The notes under the pieces: generated by a model | The model's input: the letters and a program-made list of their open reading frames with translations, nothing else | Databases searched by the model: none | Told to the model about the DNA's origin: nothing | Shown: positions 17,061 through 26,676 of the stretch, piece after piece | Layout of the letters: each line of letters starts with the position of its first letter | Position numbering within the stretch: position 1 is the first letter of the stretch | From: Oceanobacillus bengalensis | GTDB taxonomy: Bacteria > Bacillota > Bacilli > Bacillales > Amphibacillaceae | Assembly (NCBI RefSeq): GCF_003628445.1 | Contig: NZ_RBZO01000004.1 | Coordinates: 85,808 to 149,807, forward strand | DNA: 64,000 nucleotides | Reading direction: 5' to 3' | Translations under genes and position numbers: made by a program

Positions 17061-18038
17061 TTAAAACCCTGTTACAAAATCACCGCGTACAGGATCCCAT
17101 CCATTTTCAAATTTTATTCTAATGGAAGTGGCGGTTTTCCAGTCAGGCCCATCTGCCACATGAAAATGGATATGAGGTTCACTAGAGTTTCCAGAATTAC
17201 CTGCTAATCCGAGAACATCACCAGCACTTACTTCATCTCCCACATTCACTTTTACACTATCTTTCTGAAAATGTGCGATTATACTGTATTCATTATTCTC
17301 ATGTTCAATAATGACATGATTTCCTAGTGGCTGTTCCGTATTTGTATCAACGGTAGGGGTGTTATCTTCAATATTATTTTCAACGGACACAACAACTCCA
17401 TGGTTCGGCGCAATCACTTCTTTTCCAAATGCATAGTAGCTTTCATTAACTGCTGGATTCCCATCAAAGCTACTGTCACCTTGTGTAATAACGAGATCAT
17501 AAGCATACCGCTGGCTTTCTACTGCATAATGGTAGTTAACTAGTTCATTCGTTCCTCCCCAAAAAGTAAACCATTCCTCGTTCACAGGCATCTGATACGT
17601 ATTTTCGGTATACTGTTCATCCGTTTCTGGATAAGAAGTAATTGGTAAGAACAGCAGCCCTTCTATCGTAAGGTCTTCGGAAAAATAACTACGAATCCCC
17701 TTATCTTCTTTATCATTCATCCATTGGTATTCGATTAACCCCTGAACAGGAACCTTTGAAACAAGTTCAAAATATTCGACACCTTCATTAAAAGAGCTAC
17801 CAAGCTCCTTGAACTGTTCAATGGTTACATTTTCTTGAAACTCCTCACTTGCCTGCCCATAAATCCTGTCAAAATCACCATTTATAAGGTATTCAGGTAA
17901 TTCCTCCGCATTGATAGGTTCCTCGACGACTAGATTTTCTTCCTTTTGATCAACCATTTCTTCTTCTCCTTCCGTATTACATGCCGTTAAAACAAAGCTA
18001 ATAAGTAATAATAGATATATTTTTATACGTCTCTTCAT
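17061..18038 (-). CDS. M23-family peptidase lipoprotein
   Basis: 325 residues. Lipobox LTAC at about 17-20, then an N-terminal DUF3887-like region (YLINGDFDRIYGQASEEF), then a LytM/M23 zinc endopeptidase domain. Zinc-site motifs: NYHYAVESQRYAYD (HxxxxxxxxxxD region), HFQKDSVKVNVGDEV and SEPHIHFHV. Expected to cut or bind cell-wall peptide outside the membrane. Upstream of, and probably in one unit with, the methyltransferase. Confidence 0.88.
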   Translation of the reverse strand: MKRRIKIYLLLLISFVLTACNTEGEEEMVDQKEENLVVEEPINAEELPEYLINGDFDRIYGQASEEFQENVTIEQFKELGSSFNEGVEYFELVSKVPVQGLIEYQWMNDKEDKGIRSYFSEDLTIEGLLFLPITSYPETDEQYTENTYQMPVNEEWFTFWGGTNELVNYHYAVESQRYAYDLVITQGDSSFDGNPAVNESYYAFGKEVIAPNHGVVVSVENNIEDNTPTVDTNTEQPLGNHVIIEHENNEYSIIAHFQKDSVKVNVGDEVSAGDVLGLAGNSGNSSEPHIHFHVADGPDWKTATSIRIKFENGWDPVRGDFVTGF

Positions 18039-18131
18039 CCTTCTCCCCTTTCCAGCTCTTCTATCATCGTTTACGGCATATGGGAAGGAAAGGTTTCAAA
18101 AATTACAATTATTGTAGTGATAAAGGAATCT

Positions 18132-18473
18132 TTAATCCTCTTCTTGTTTATTCATCCACATGATTATAAAGCTGACAAAATAGGTAAAGCACGTAATACC
18201 AAACAAAGCAAATATACTAGAAGTCATTAGAAAGTAAAGGCTTATCGGAAAGGACCAAAAGAAAGCAATTAACATATAAATTTTTTTTGAAGTTAGTGCC
18301 GACAGAATAGCTAAAACAGCTGGGAGAAGTAACATAACAAGTGTATTCATCATAGGCTCTAATTCCAAATTACTCGAGTAAGGATTGAAGAAGCCAAATA
18401 TAAACCATAGAACTACACTGATTACACCCGCTATTAATCCAATAATTGAAGCAATTTTACGGATATGAAACAC
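18132..18473 (-). CDS. Hypothetical small membrane protein
   Basis: 113 residues, about four membrane segments (8-28, 42-62, 66-85, 88-107), charged C-terminus NKQEED. GTG start at 18473 lies almost on top of AAGGGG, so the real start may be a few codons later. Not recognised. Confidence 0.6.
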   Translation of the reverse strand: MFHIRKIASIIGLIAGVISVVLWFIFGFFNPYSSNLELEPMMNTLVMLLLPAVLAILSALTSKKIYMLIAFFWSFPISLYFLMTSSIFALFGITCFTYFVSFIIMWMNKQEED

Positions 18474-18516
18474 CCCTTATTATTAATATGGTTTAATTAT
18501 ATAACACTTTAACCAC

Positions 18517-18569
18517 AAAAAGCCCAACAAAACCAAACGGATTACTTTCGTGTGGTCTTATTGGGCTTT
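18517..18569 (-). terminator. Intrinsic terminator of the HMG-CoA lyase gene
   Basis: Stem AAAGCCCAA/TTGGGCTTT with a nested ACCA/TGGT pairing; T run on the minus strand. Lies 8 bases past the stop codon. Confidence 0.8.
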
Positions 18570-18576
18570 CACTATC

Positions 18577-19476
18577 TTATTGTCCACTAGCCAATAGCGA
18601 TCTACTTGGAAGCACCTTTCCTAATTTATTTTGAATGAATAATGATGCTTCCTGTATTTTTTTATCATTAATTCCTGTTTTAATTCCTAAACCATGCAAA
18701 AGATACAAAATATCATTTGTTGCCACATTTCCTGCTGCACCTGGAGCGTATGGACAACCGCCTAATCCGCCAATGGAGCTATCAAATCGGTTGATTCCAT
18801 ATTGCATGGATGTCATGATATTCGCAATTGCCATACCTCTTGTGTCATGAAAATGCAGGATAATCTTTTCCCTAGGATAGCGAGTCAATAATTCATCAAG
18901 CAACTTTTCTACTTGGGATGGAACAGCAGAACCAATCGTATCCCCAAGTGACAGATCATCAACACCAAATTCTAGTAGTTTCTCACAAACAGACAAAACT
19001 TTATTAGGAGCGATTTTACCTTCATAGGGACAATCAAAAACAGTAGATACATAGCCTGTAACTTTTTTACCAGCCCTTTTTGCTTCTTCAATCACTGACT
19101 TTAGAACGGGATAGGTATTCTGTATTGATTTATTAATATTATTTAAATTATGTGTTTCGCTTGCTGACATAAACACAGAAGCTCCATCAATTCCTGCTTC
19201 TAAAGCAAATTCAAGGCCTTTCATGTTGGGGACAAGTGCAGAATAGCGTACATTTGGATTGCGTTTTAGCTGTTTTCCAACTGCCCGTGCATCTGAAAGT
19301 GCTGGGATCCATTTAGGATTGACGAAGGAGGAATATTCAATTTCACCAAGACCCGAATCCGATAACATATTAATCCATTCAACTTTATCCTCAGTCGGTA
19401 GCCATTTTTGTTCATTTTGTAAACCATCTCGGGGACCAACTTCCTTTAACTCTACAAAATCCGGCAATTTTACCAT
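18577..19476 (-). CDS. Hydroxymethylglutaryl-CoA lyase
   Basis: 299 residues of the DRE-TIM aldolase family, splitting HMG-CoA to acetoacetate and acetyl-CoA, last step of leucine degradation. Signature EVGPRDGLQNE (about 12-22), metal-site HFHDTRGMA, and the catalytic Cys loop GGLGGCPYAPGAAGN are all present. Similar to Bacillus YngG/MvaB. No other leucine-catabolism gene is in the window; a single-gene unit with its own terminator. Confidence 0.93.
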   Translation of the reverse strand: MVKLPDFVELKEVGPRDGLQNEQKWLPTEDKVEWINMLSDSGLGEIEYSSFVNPKWIPALSDARAVGKQLKRNPNVRYSALVPNMKGLEFALEAGIDGASVFMSASETHNLNNINKSIQNTYPVLKSVIEEAKRAGKKVTGYVSTVFDCPYEGKIAPNKVLSVCEKLLEFGVDDLSLGDTIGSAVPSQVEKLLDELLTRYPREKIILHFHDTRGMAIANIMTSMQYGINRFDSSIGGLGGCPYAPGAAGNVATNDILYLLHGLGIKTGINDKKIQEASLFIQNKLGKVLPSRSLLASGQ

Positions 19477-19841
19477 GGTAAACCCTCCTGTTTAAAATAT
19501 TCTTTATTGCTGGTTCAGGATGGTGTCATTTTTCCTTTAAGTATATTTTTATCGTTTTATATAATATGAAGTTTCGCATAAGTCTGTGTTTACTCCGAAT
19601 GCGCTCACACAAATACGATTTAAGCTTTCTCATGTTACCAACATTTTTCTTTCTTACAACATATTCAATATAGTTTCTTCTTATTCAACAATGTTGAATA
19701 AAGTATATAATACTCCTATAATTGATGTCAATGAGGGACTTCCCAATTTTTCTCCAATGCCGGTTTCTCAATAATTATATCCTTGAGTATTAGCTAATTA
19801 TTTGATAATATTGATAATAATTTCATAGACACCTTACTGAT

Positions 19842-20016
19842 CGGTGAGGTAGAGGCGCAAGTAATAAGAGTAGTCTATCGGAGTATGACAGCGTTGATGA
19901 TAGATGAAAGGATTGTTTGCCGAAGCATAATGAGGGTCAAACTTATTAATGCTGGGATGTTTCCTGAATAAGGAGCAGACTGTCATGCATGTTTTTTGCA
20001 TGGAGAACTACTGATC
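19842..20016 (+). promoter_or_regulatory. Lysine riboswitch aptamer upstream of amidohydrolase
   Basis: Conserved L-box segments appear in order: GAGGTAGAGGCGC, AAGAGTAGTC, GATGAAAGGATTG, TTGCCGAAGC, AATGCTGGGATG, ACTGTCATGCATG, GCATGGAGAACTACTGATC. Spacing matches the five-way-junction lysine aptamer (Rfam RF00168 type). The preceding stretch 19477-19841 holds no gene that I can see. Confidence 0.9.
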
Positions 20017-20040
20017 GAAATGGAGGATAACGTATATTGT

Positions 20041-20077
20041 AAACAATGATAGGTTATTTTCTAGCATTGTTTTTTTG
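20041..20077 (+). terminator. Riboswitch expression platform terminator
   Basis: Stem AAACAATGATAG/CTAGCATTGTTT followed by seven T, 25 bases after the aptamer and about 80 bases before the amidohydrolase start. Arrangement indicates transcription termination when lysine is bound. Confidence 0.85.
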
Positions 20078-20153
20078 TGTACTTTTTTAATTTTAATTTC
20101 TTCCAAAAGCGAACCAGCTTATCCGGAAAACAGATGAACAAGGAGCGTTGTAG

Positions 20154-21746
20154 ATGAGAAAGATCTTTATTAACGGAGTTATTTATACATTTAATCAAAA
20201 TCACCCTACTACAGAAGCTGTCGTTGTAGAAAATGGACGCTTTGTTTCAATGGGGACAACAAATGAAATGATACAAAACTGGAAAAACGCAAATACCGAA
20301 GTAATCGATTTCGGGGGGAAAGCAGTTACTCCTGGTTTAGTGGACAGTCATCTACATCTTTCTATGATTGCAGACAACTTTATCAATCTCGATTTAACTG
20401 GGGTAGGCTCAAAACAGTTTATGTTAGAAAGAATTGGAGCACAAGCAAACACATTAAAACCTGGTGAATGGTTACTTGGTGGTGGATGGGATGAAAATCT
20501 TTTTACAGAAGGCTCTATTCCACCCCTAAGTGAACTTGACTACGTTGCGCCAAATAACCCTTTATACTTAACTAGAGTCTGCAAACATGCCGCTGTCGTT
20601 AACAGTAAAGCACTAGAAATGAGTAACTACCACCCAGCAATTACCGTTCCTGAAGGCGGTACAATTGTTATAGATGAAACGACGAAAAAACCAACTGGAC
20701 TATTACTTGAGTCTGCATCTGACTTAATTAAGCAGCATATTCCCGCTAATTCTTATGAAGTAACAAAAAATGCTATGAGACAGGCGATTCAGTTTGCTAT
20801 GAGTAAAGGAATTACGAGTGCACACTCTAATGATCCACTTTATTTAGGTGGGCTAGCGCGAACATACCAAATTTATGACGAATTATTAAACGAGGAACAA
20901 TTAGGGTTACGCTGTAATCTACTAATCAATCATGAGTACTTGGATGATTTAAAAAACGCTGGCATGTATGCCGGATATGGAAATGACACATTGCAAATTG
21001 GTGCAGTGAAAATTTTTGCAGATGGTGCTTTTGGAAGAAGGACTGCTCTTCTATCCGAACCGTATGCCGATGACAGAGACAATTATGGTGACGAAATGTT
21101 AGATCCATACGCACTTTCAAACATTGTAAAACGCGCACGTGAAATCGATATGCCAATCGCTGTTCATACGATTGGTGACAAGGCTTTAGAAAATGTACTA
21201 GATGTATTAGACAGGTTTCCGACTGTTTCACATCGTGATCGTCTTATTCATACGCAAGTACTTCATGAGGATTTGATTCAGCGTTTAGCAGAACCAAGTA
21301 GAATTGCTGATATTCAACCGCGCTTCTTAGCTAGTGACTTTCCTTGGGTCGCAGAACGATTAGGTGAAGACCGCTTGAAACTCTCTTATGCATGGAAATC
21401 CTTACAAAAAGCAGGTGTTATTTGTGCAGGTGGTTCAGACTCACCAGTGGAACCTGTTGATCCATTACTAGGAATCCATGCTGCTGTCACAAGGAAAATT
21501 CCTGGGCAAAATACGATCTATAACGCAGATGAGAGACTTACGATGCATGAAGCATTTCGATTATTTACGGAGCTTGGTGCATATCCAACAAACGAAGAAA
21601 CAATCAAAGGTACCATTGCTAGAGGGAAACTAGCCGATATGACGGTTTACTCAATGAACCCATTTAAGATGGAAGACCCTGACGAGTTATTAACGACAGA
21701 AATTGAAATGACCATTATCGGTGGGGAAATTAAATATTGCAAATAA
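20154..21746 (+). CDS. YtcJ-type metal-dependent amidohydrolase under lysine control
   Basis: 530 residues of the COG1574/YtcJ amidohydrolase family. Metal motifs: GLVDSHLHLS (HxH, about 65-74), KIFADGAFG, AVHTIGDKA, IHTQVLH, and GGSDSPVEPVDP (the last Asp). C-terminal GTIARGKLADMTVYS is the family's closing strand. RBS AAGGAGCG before ATG 20154. It is the only gene behind a lysine riboswitch, so the substrate or product should relate to lysine or diaminopimelate (for example an N-acylated or cyclic derivative). That is inference; characterised family members hydrolyse varied amides. Confidence 0.88.
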   Translation: MRKIFINGVIYTFNQNHPTTEAVVVENGRFVSMGTTNEMIQNWKNANTEVIDFGGKAVTPGLVDSHLHLSMIADNFINLDLTGVGSKQFMLERIGAQANTLKPGEWLLGGGWDENLFTEGSIPPLSELDYVAPNNPLYLTRVCKHAAVVNSKALEMSNYHPAITVPEGGTIVIDETTKKPTGLLLESASDLIKQHIPANSYEVTKNAMRQAIQFAMSKGITSAHSNDPLYLGGLARTYQIYDELLNEEQLGLRCNLLINHEYLDDLKNAGMYAGYGNDTLQIGAVKIFADGAFGRRTALLSEPYADDRDNYGDEMLDPYALSNIVKRAREIDMPIAVHTIGDKALENVLDVLDRFPTVSHRDRLIHTQVLHEDLIQRLAEPSRIADIQPRFLASDFPWVAERLGEDRLKLSYAWKSLQKAGVICAGGSDSPVEPVDPLLGIHAAVTRKIPGQNTIYNADERLTMHEAFRLFTELGAYPTNEETIKGTIARGKLADMTVYSMNPFKMEDPDELLTTEIEMTIIGGEIKYCK

Positions 21747-21788
21747 AAAAACATCGCCTCAAGCTTTAAAGGGAGGCGATGTTTTTTT
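21747..21788. terminator. Bidirectional terminator
   Basis: Stem AAACATCGCCTC/GAGGCGATGTTT flanked by A and T runs on both sides; serves the amidohydrolase (+) and the lipoprotein gene (-). Confidence 0.88.
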
Positions 21789-21796
21789 ATTAAGTC

Positions 21797-22504
21797 TTAC
21801 TCTCTGTTAAAAAGAATGCTTGGAACACCTGTGATTCGTAGTTTCTGCCCATCTTCTAAGTGAACATTGCTTTTAGAAGAACCAAATCCACCAACAACAA
21901 TTTCATATACATCCACCTTACCATCAGGGTTAAAAACCTCTAAATAACCTAGTCCAGAACTACCAGAGATCAGATAGTTATCTGCTTTTATATCTATCCC
22001 TACCTCCCAGACACCTGTGGTTAATTCTGTATTCATTAAAGTCGGAACAGGTGTCAATCCAGCCTGGTCAAATCCTCCGTAAAAGTGAATGGTATGTTTT
22101 TCACTTAGATCAGCAGTGATACTTGGCACACCACCATACCCAACGATTTCGCGAAGTAGGACTTGGTCATTATCATCTGAAATTACAACAAGACCTGTAT
22201 CGCTTCCCCAAATTTGATATCGTCCAGAAGGTACTGTTACTTCCGTACCTTCCTGTTCAACCGTTTCTATGACTATCTCTTCTGCTTCGGAATTATTTCG
22301 ATCACTTGTATCTAGGATTGTTGGGCTTAGATTGCGTATTAATTCTTCTTTTTCTTCACCTGTTATTTCATAACTTTCTTGGTAACTTAACACCTTTTCA
22401 GTTTGTACTTCTTGTACATTATGACATCCCGCTAACAACCAAACACTAGCTAATAGCAGAAATATTGTCATGTTCTCCCGTTTCTTAATGGTAATGTTTT
22501 TCAT
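21797..22504 (-). CDS. Lipoprotein with duplicated beta domain, ABC exporter operon
   Basis: 235 residues from ATG 22504. Signal peptide with lipobox LLAGC, a Glu-rich linker, then two similar modules: SGRYQIWGSD...LLREIVGYGG (about 90-145) and GVWEVGIDIKA...YEIVVGGFGS (about 165-220), each ending in a short basic/hydrophobic strand. Its first 20 bases overlap the ATPase gene, so it is translationally coupled. Likely the extracytoplasmic partner of the exporter, or a reporter of its substrate. Family not recognised. Confidence 0.75.
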   Translation of the reverse strand: MKNITIKKRENMTIFLLLASVWLLAGCHNVQEVQTEKVLSYQESYEITGEEKEELIRNLSPTILDTSDRNNSEAEEIVIETVEQEGTEVTVPSGRYQIWGSDTGLVVISDDNDQVLLREIVGYGGVPSITADLSEKHTIHFYGGFDQAGLTPVPTLMNTELTTGVWEVGIDIKADNYLISGSSGLGYLEVFNPDGKVDVYEIVVGGFGSSKSNVHLEDGQKLRITGVPSILFNRE

Positions 22505-23375
22505 AGTATTCCACCGTCCCAAGTGGTCCAATCGATAATTCTTTCTCTTTCAAGCCGAGTAACTGTTCCACCCATTTCATTTGTTCCGCTTGTTTCATAC
22601 CTTTAAGCGGTAAACAAAATAGATGGCTGGCAATGTACAGATGATTATCAGGAATCACGTACTCATTTATTAATCGATTATATTGATGTGGGTCCAAGGA
22701 AATCTTAATATAGTCATCATTTCCCCTACCAAATCGTTGTTCATGAATAATTTTACCTTCACTTAAAAAAATTACACGGTCTGCATACAAATCTAAATTC
22801 TCCAATAAGTGAGACGCAATAAAGATAAGTTTCTGTTCTTTTTTCATCTCGATTAAGTATTCGGAAATGAGGGATACATTGTTAATATCTAATCCGTTCA
22901 TCACTTCATCCATTAACATAATGGAACTATCTGCAGCGGCCATCATCGCAAAGCAGAGTCGTTGTCGCATTCCTAATGAATAGGTACGTACTTTATTCTT
23001 CACATAATTCCCCATATTTAATTTTCCGACAATTTGTGGTATATGCTTCGTTGTCCCCTTCCACATATTGCCGTACAATTTCAAGTGGTCGATTCCTGAG
23101 AGTTCATCAAATAAATCATCTTGATCTGGAAATGTTGTTAACCGTTTACGTATCTTAATTTCCTGTTTCTCCGATTTATATGTATAGTTATCATCGATAA
23201 TCACTTCTCCTGCATTTGGTTTTAAATAGTTGGCCATGACGTTAAATAACGTTGTTTTCCCAGTACCGTTAGGAGCAGCAACACCAATAATTTCACCTTT
23301 TTCAGCTTGAAATGATAGGTCATCTAATACAACTTTGTCTTTAAATTTCACGGAGATATTTTTTAATGTAAGCAT
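22485..23375 (-). CDS. ABC transporter ATP-binding protein
   Basis: 296 residues. Walker A APNGTGKTT (about 34-42), signature YSLGMRQRL, Walker B SIMLMDEVMNGLD, switch histidine IASH. The C-terminal about 80 residues extend past the core domain. Two bases separate it from the upstream permease. Energises the two membrane proteins encoded before it; ABC-2 exporter type. Confidence 0.92.
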   Translation of the reverse strand: MLTLKNISVKFKDKVVLDDLSFQAEKGEIIGVAAPNGTGKTTLFNVMANYLKPNAGEVIIDDNYTYKSEKQEIKIRKRLTTFPDQDDLFDELSGIDHLKLYGNMWKGTTKHIPQIVGKLNMGNYVKNKVRTYSLGMRQRLCFAMMAAADSSIMLMDEVMNGLDINNVSLISEYLIEMKKEQKLIFIASHLLENLDLYADRVIFLSEGKIIHEQRFGRGNDDYIKISLDPHQYNRLINEYVIPDNHLYIASHLFCLPLKGMKQAEQMKWVEQLLGLKEKELSIGPLGTVEYYEKHYH

Positions 23376-23377
23376 CG

Positions 23378-24547
23378 CTATTCCATTCCCCTTTTAACGA
23401 ATAAATTCTTCTTTTTCTGTACATATGGCCATTTATTTTTAATATAGATCACACTTATAATCAAACCAGTAACAATGAATAACCAGAAAATGGCATGCCC
23501 ATAATCAACCAATGCATTCTCCCAATCCTTAGCAAATACACCAGAAAGCACTTTCGAATAGTCAAGATATTTTATTGGATTCAGTAAGGATATTTCTAAC
23601 CCAACTGCGCTTAGTATATCTGGTAAAATAAACAATCCAAGGCCGACCAATATATTTGTATATGCATTTTTGAAAAGTAAATTCATGAATACGGACAAAT
23701 ATAGAACTAGGACTGTAATAATTGCTAGCATTAATACCGAAATCCCAATATAGGTCATTGTTGATATGAACGTATATTCTCCATTATTCATAATAAGGAT
23801 AGGATATGAGAAATCTCCAAAACTACCAGAATCTTTATAAGCGAAGTATCCACCTAAAACAATCCCTATCACTAAAAACATAAATAAATGAATAAAATAA
23901 AGAATTACTTTGCTATGGATTCTTTTCATAAAAGCAAGTGGAAATCCATTCATAACACTGTGATGTAGTCTTTCGTATACAACGATTTCGCTGGCATAGA
24001 GTAGAACAAATAAGAAAAACAAGATACCACTTAACGTCTGAAAAGCGACAACGAGATAGTTACTTGAGGCAAACGGATCTGTCATGATTGTTAAATCATG
24101 TTCTTCTATATAACGTAATCGTGCGTCCTCACTTAATATTTCATCGATAGGAGTTATTAAATTTTCTGGTATCCCAATGTTACCTAGCTCATGGACACGC
24201 ATTCTTAATTCATTAAGTAGTAACCCATCTCTAATATACTCTTCATCCATTTCACCTTTTTCGGATAAATAGTACACCTGCATGTTTACTAAGGAAGCTT
24301 GTTTGGTAATATGTTGATACACTTCTTCTCCTTCTGGTGTTCCTTCCAAGTTATCAGGTAATTGGTTTAGGATGGAATACATCCGTTCGCCTTCGGTTCG
24401 CTTCTGGTCAATTAACGTTTCTGGTTGTGTTCCACTATAATAATTATAAAATAATGGAAAAAATAACATAATAATAATTCCTAATAAGGCATTTTTCCGA
24501 TTATGCAGTAATAACTTTGTCTCAAAGAGAAAATATTTCCAAAACAT
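23378..24547 (-). CDS. ABC-2 type permease, second of a pair
   Basis: 389 residues: N-terminal membrane segment (about 19-36), a roughly 130-residue external loop, then five C-terminal membrane segments. Same architecture and similar sequence motifs (NRKNALLGIIIMLF; VVYERLHHSVMNGFPLAF) as the next permease upstream, so the two are paralogues forming a heterodimer. Confidence 0.85.
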   Translation of the reverse strand: MFWKYFLFETKLLLHNRKNALLGIIIMLFFPLFYNYYSGTQPETLIDQKRTEGERMYSILNQLPDNLEGTPEGEEVYQHITKQASLVNMQVYYLSEKGEMDEEYIRDGLLLNELRMRVHELGNIGIPENLITPIDEILSEDARLRYIEEHDLTIMTDPFASSNYLVVAFQTLSGILFFLFVLLYASEIVVYERLHHSVMNGFPLAFMKRIHSKVILYFIHLFMFLVIGIVLGGYFAYKDSGSFGDFSYPILIMNNGEYTFISTMTYIGISVLMLAIITVLVLYLSVFMNLLFKNAYTNILVGLGLFILPDILSAVGLEISLLNPIKYLDYSKVLSGVFAKDWENALVDYGHAIFWLFIVTGLIISVIYIKNKWPYVQKKKNLFVKRGME

Positions 24548-24587
24548 ATCTTTTACCTACCTTATGATACTGCTAGATTTTTAGAAT

Positions 24588-25805
24588 TTATGAAGCTTTA
24601 AAAAATCGTCGTTTGCTTATGAGACGTGAAACGACAATCAGTATCAGTTCCACCATAATAAGGCTAAGTCCTAATACAAGTAGTCCTTTTTCAAATGTAA
24701 TCGTATTAACATTTACAAGAAAGTTCTTTTCCCCTGTAATAACCTTTCCAAAATCAAAATAGGTTTGTGGGAAATTGCTAATTTCTATACCAAACAATTC
24801 TCTCGTTGTTCTAGTAAAATATATTCTTTCAGAAACTAACATAATCGTACTCAAAACCAAAACAACCCATTGATTCTTGAATAACAAACTAAAAATAACG
24901 TTTATTCGAATAAACAAATAAACTAATATTGGTATAAAACTAACTGTGAGCAGCAGAAAACGCGCAATGGAAATCGTATCATAATCTTCCAAAGAAAAAT
25001 TCCACTTTTCCAATGTTAGAATTGGTACGCGAATGTCGAAGTTACCAAAGCCAAATTGTGCAGTTAAGAAAATCATTCCTAGTGCAGCTAGCAAAACGAG
25101 AATAATCATTGTATACGAAAAAGCAACAAACGATTTTATATTTAGTACGCTATACCATGAAAATGGAAATCCCTGAACAATGGAGCGATTATGACGATCA
25201 CGAATTACTACATCACTGCTAAAGAAAATGGCGCAAAAAACAATGAAGTATGTAACATAATGAAGTATGTTATTTTTCAATACTTGTACAGCTGTTTTTT
25301 CTTCTATTATTGGAAGGGTAATTCGATGTTCTTGTTCTAAGTATCCCTGATAACGTAGTAACGTTTGATAGTAAAGATGATCGACATCCTTGCTCGGGAA
25401 TGGCGATTCCATGAAATTTATGTATTGTTTATTATGGAAATCTATTGAATTAAACTCGAGATCATAGGTTTTTAAAAGGAGATAACGTAAATAATTTTGG
25501 TCCTCGTAAGCTGTTAACATATTACGATGCAAATGATAGTAATGTGCATCCATCGCATACGCCGGCATCCCTGTGTAAAGGATAATTCCAGTTGCTCCTC
25601 TTTCTTCCCTATCCCGTTGTACTGCATGTATTTCTTCAAGTTCTTTTGCCTTATCTTCTGGTACATATGTATTTAATGTCTCTTGATTTGGTATGATCAA
25701 AAAACAATAACTAGAAAGTAAAGCAAAAAGAAACAGAATAAAAAGAATATTTTTCTTGTTATTCATGATAAGAAAAAATTCTTGTTTCATATACGTTCGA
25801 ATCAT
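24588..25805 (-). CDS. ABC-2 type permease, first of a pair
   Basis: 405 residues: membrane segment near the N-terminus (about 19-37), large external loop with YxxYH-rich stretch, then five or six membrane segments. VVIRDRHNRSIVQGFPFSWY matches the corresponding loop of the second permease. AAAGGGGAAGCC precedes the ATG. First gene of a four-gene operon: permease, permease, ATPase, lipoprotein. Confidence 0.85.
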   Translation of the reverse strand: MIRTYMKQEFFLIMNNKKNILFILFLFALLSSYCFLIIPNQETLNTYVPEDKAKELEEIHAVQRDREERGATGIILYTGMPAYAMDAHYYHLHRNMLTAYEDQNYLRYLLLKTYDLEFNSIDFHNKQYINFMESPFPSKDVDHLYYQTLLRYQGYLEQEHRITLPIIEEKTAVQVLKNNILHYVTYFIVFCAIFFSSDVVIRDRHNRSIVQGFPFSWYSVLNIKSFVAFSYTMIILVLLAALGMIFLTAQFGFGNFDIRVPILTLEKWNFSLEDYDTISIARFLLLTVSFIPILVYLFIRINVIFSLLFKNQWVVLVLSTIMLVSERIYFTRTTRELFGIEISNFPQTYFDFGKVITGEKNFLVNVNTITFEKGLLVLGLSLIMVELILIVVSRLISKRRFFKAS

Positions 25806-25937
25806 TATGGCTTCCCCTTTATATGTATCAGCATCTTCTTCTAAATAATCTATTATTTAATCTATTAAACTTTATCAAAAATATTTAAACTTGGCAAATT
25901 ATCCCAAAATTTAAACTATGTAATATTACTTCCATAA

Positions 25938-25970
25938 AAATAGCCTAACTCATCATGAACTAGGCTATTT
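25938..25970 (-). terminator. Intrinsic terminator
   Basis: Stem AAATAGCCTA/TAGGCTATTT with a T run on the minus strand, 49 bases after the hydroxyisourate-hydrolase-like gene. Confidence 0.82.
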
Positions 25971-26019
25971 ATGTATAATTTGTTTTATCAATTTTTTCAT
26001 GTAAAATGCATGTTTTCGT

Positions 26020-26382
26020 TCAGTCTCCCAGGTAAACCTGATATCCACCAGTGGAGACATCAAACCGAACATGGTAGTTTGCTTCTCGATCATTAATTCC
26101 GAATCGTACTGGTATCATATTTAAAAATGTAGATCCATTCGTTTCGAGCTTCATTTCTTTAAAATAATCCCCTATATAAAATAATAGTTCATATTCTCCA
26201 ACTTCTATTTTCTCATTAGTAAGTAAAACTTCATCCGTTCGCCCCTCTTCATTCGTATAGCTTACATGTATTAATTCCTTTTGTAAGGAATTTTCCATTA
26301 GTAAATAAAGCTCGACCAAAACGTTTGCAGCTGGTTTTCCATTGGTTTGATCCAAAATATTTGTGGTTAGCGCCACTCGCAT
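26020..26382 (-). CDS. Hydroxyisourate hydrolase-like (transthyretin-related) protein, altered active site
   Basis: 120 residues, full length for the family. N-terminal LTTNILDQTNGKPAANV corresponds to the LTTHVLD signature but has Asn8 where the catalytic His belongs. EEGR48TD keeps the Arg, and H104 of the YHV motif is kept, but the second-last residues read YLGD instead of the diagnostic YRGS. Normal enzymes convert 5-hydroxyisourate to OHCU in urate degradation. With two of the key features lost, it may be a non-enzymatic transthyretin-like protein or have a new substrate. No other urate gene is adjacent. 26383-26676 upstream shows nothing I can name. Confidence 0.8.
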   Translation of the reverse strand: MRVALTTNILDQTNGKPAANVLVELYLLMENSLQKELIHVSYTNEEGRTDEVLLTNEKIEVGEYELLFYIGDYFKEMKLETNGSTFLNMIPVRFGINDREANYHVRFDVSTGGYQVYLGD

Positions 26383-26676
26383 TCCTCCTAATTTTAATTA
26401 GTAAATAAACTTTCTCTCTTAATCTATTTTGTGGATGATCGTTTCTCTCTGAGGATGTAATGTGCGGGCCCTTCTCTAAGTTTATTTGTATTATCCATTA
26501 CTAGTAATTGGAGCATCCCTCCTTTCTTTACATACTATTTTACACGGTTTAATAATATTTTTCATTATTTAGAATAAAATAATTGTTTCTAATGAAAAAT
26601 AAAATACATTTTTCGGAAACAGAGACGTTAGTAATGGGAACGGAAACATTTCTTTCACATTCCAGTCTATTTTCTA

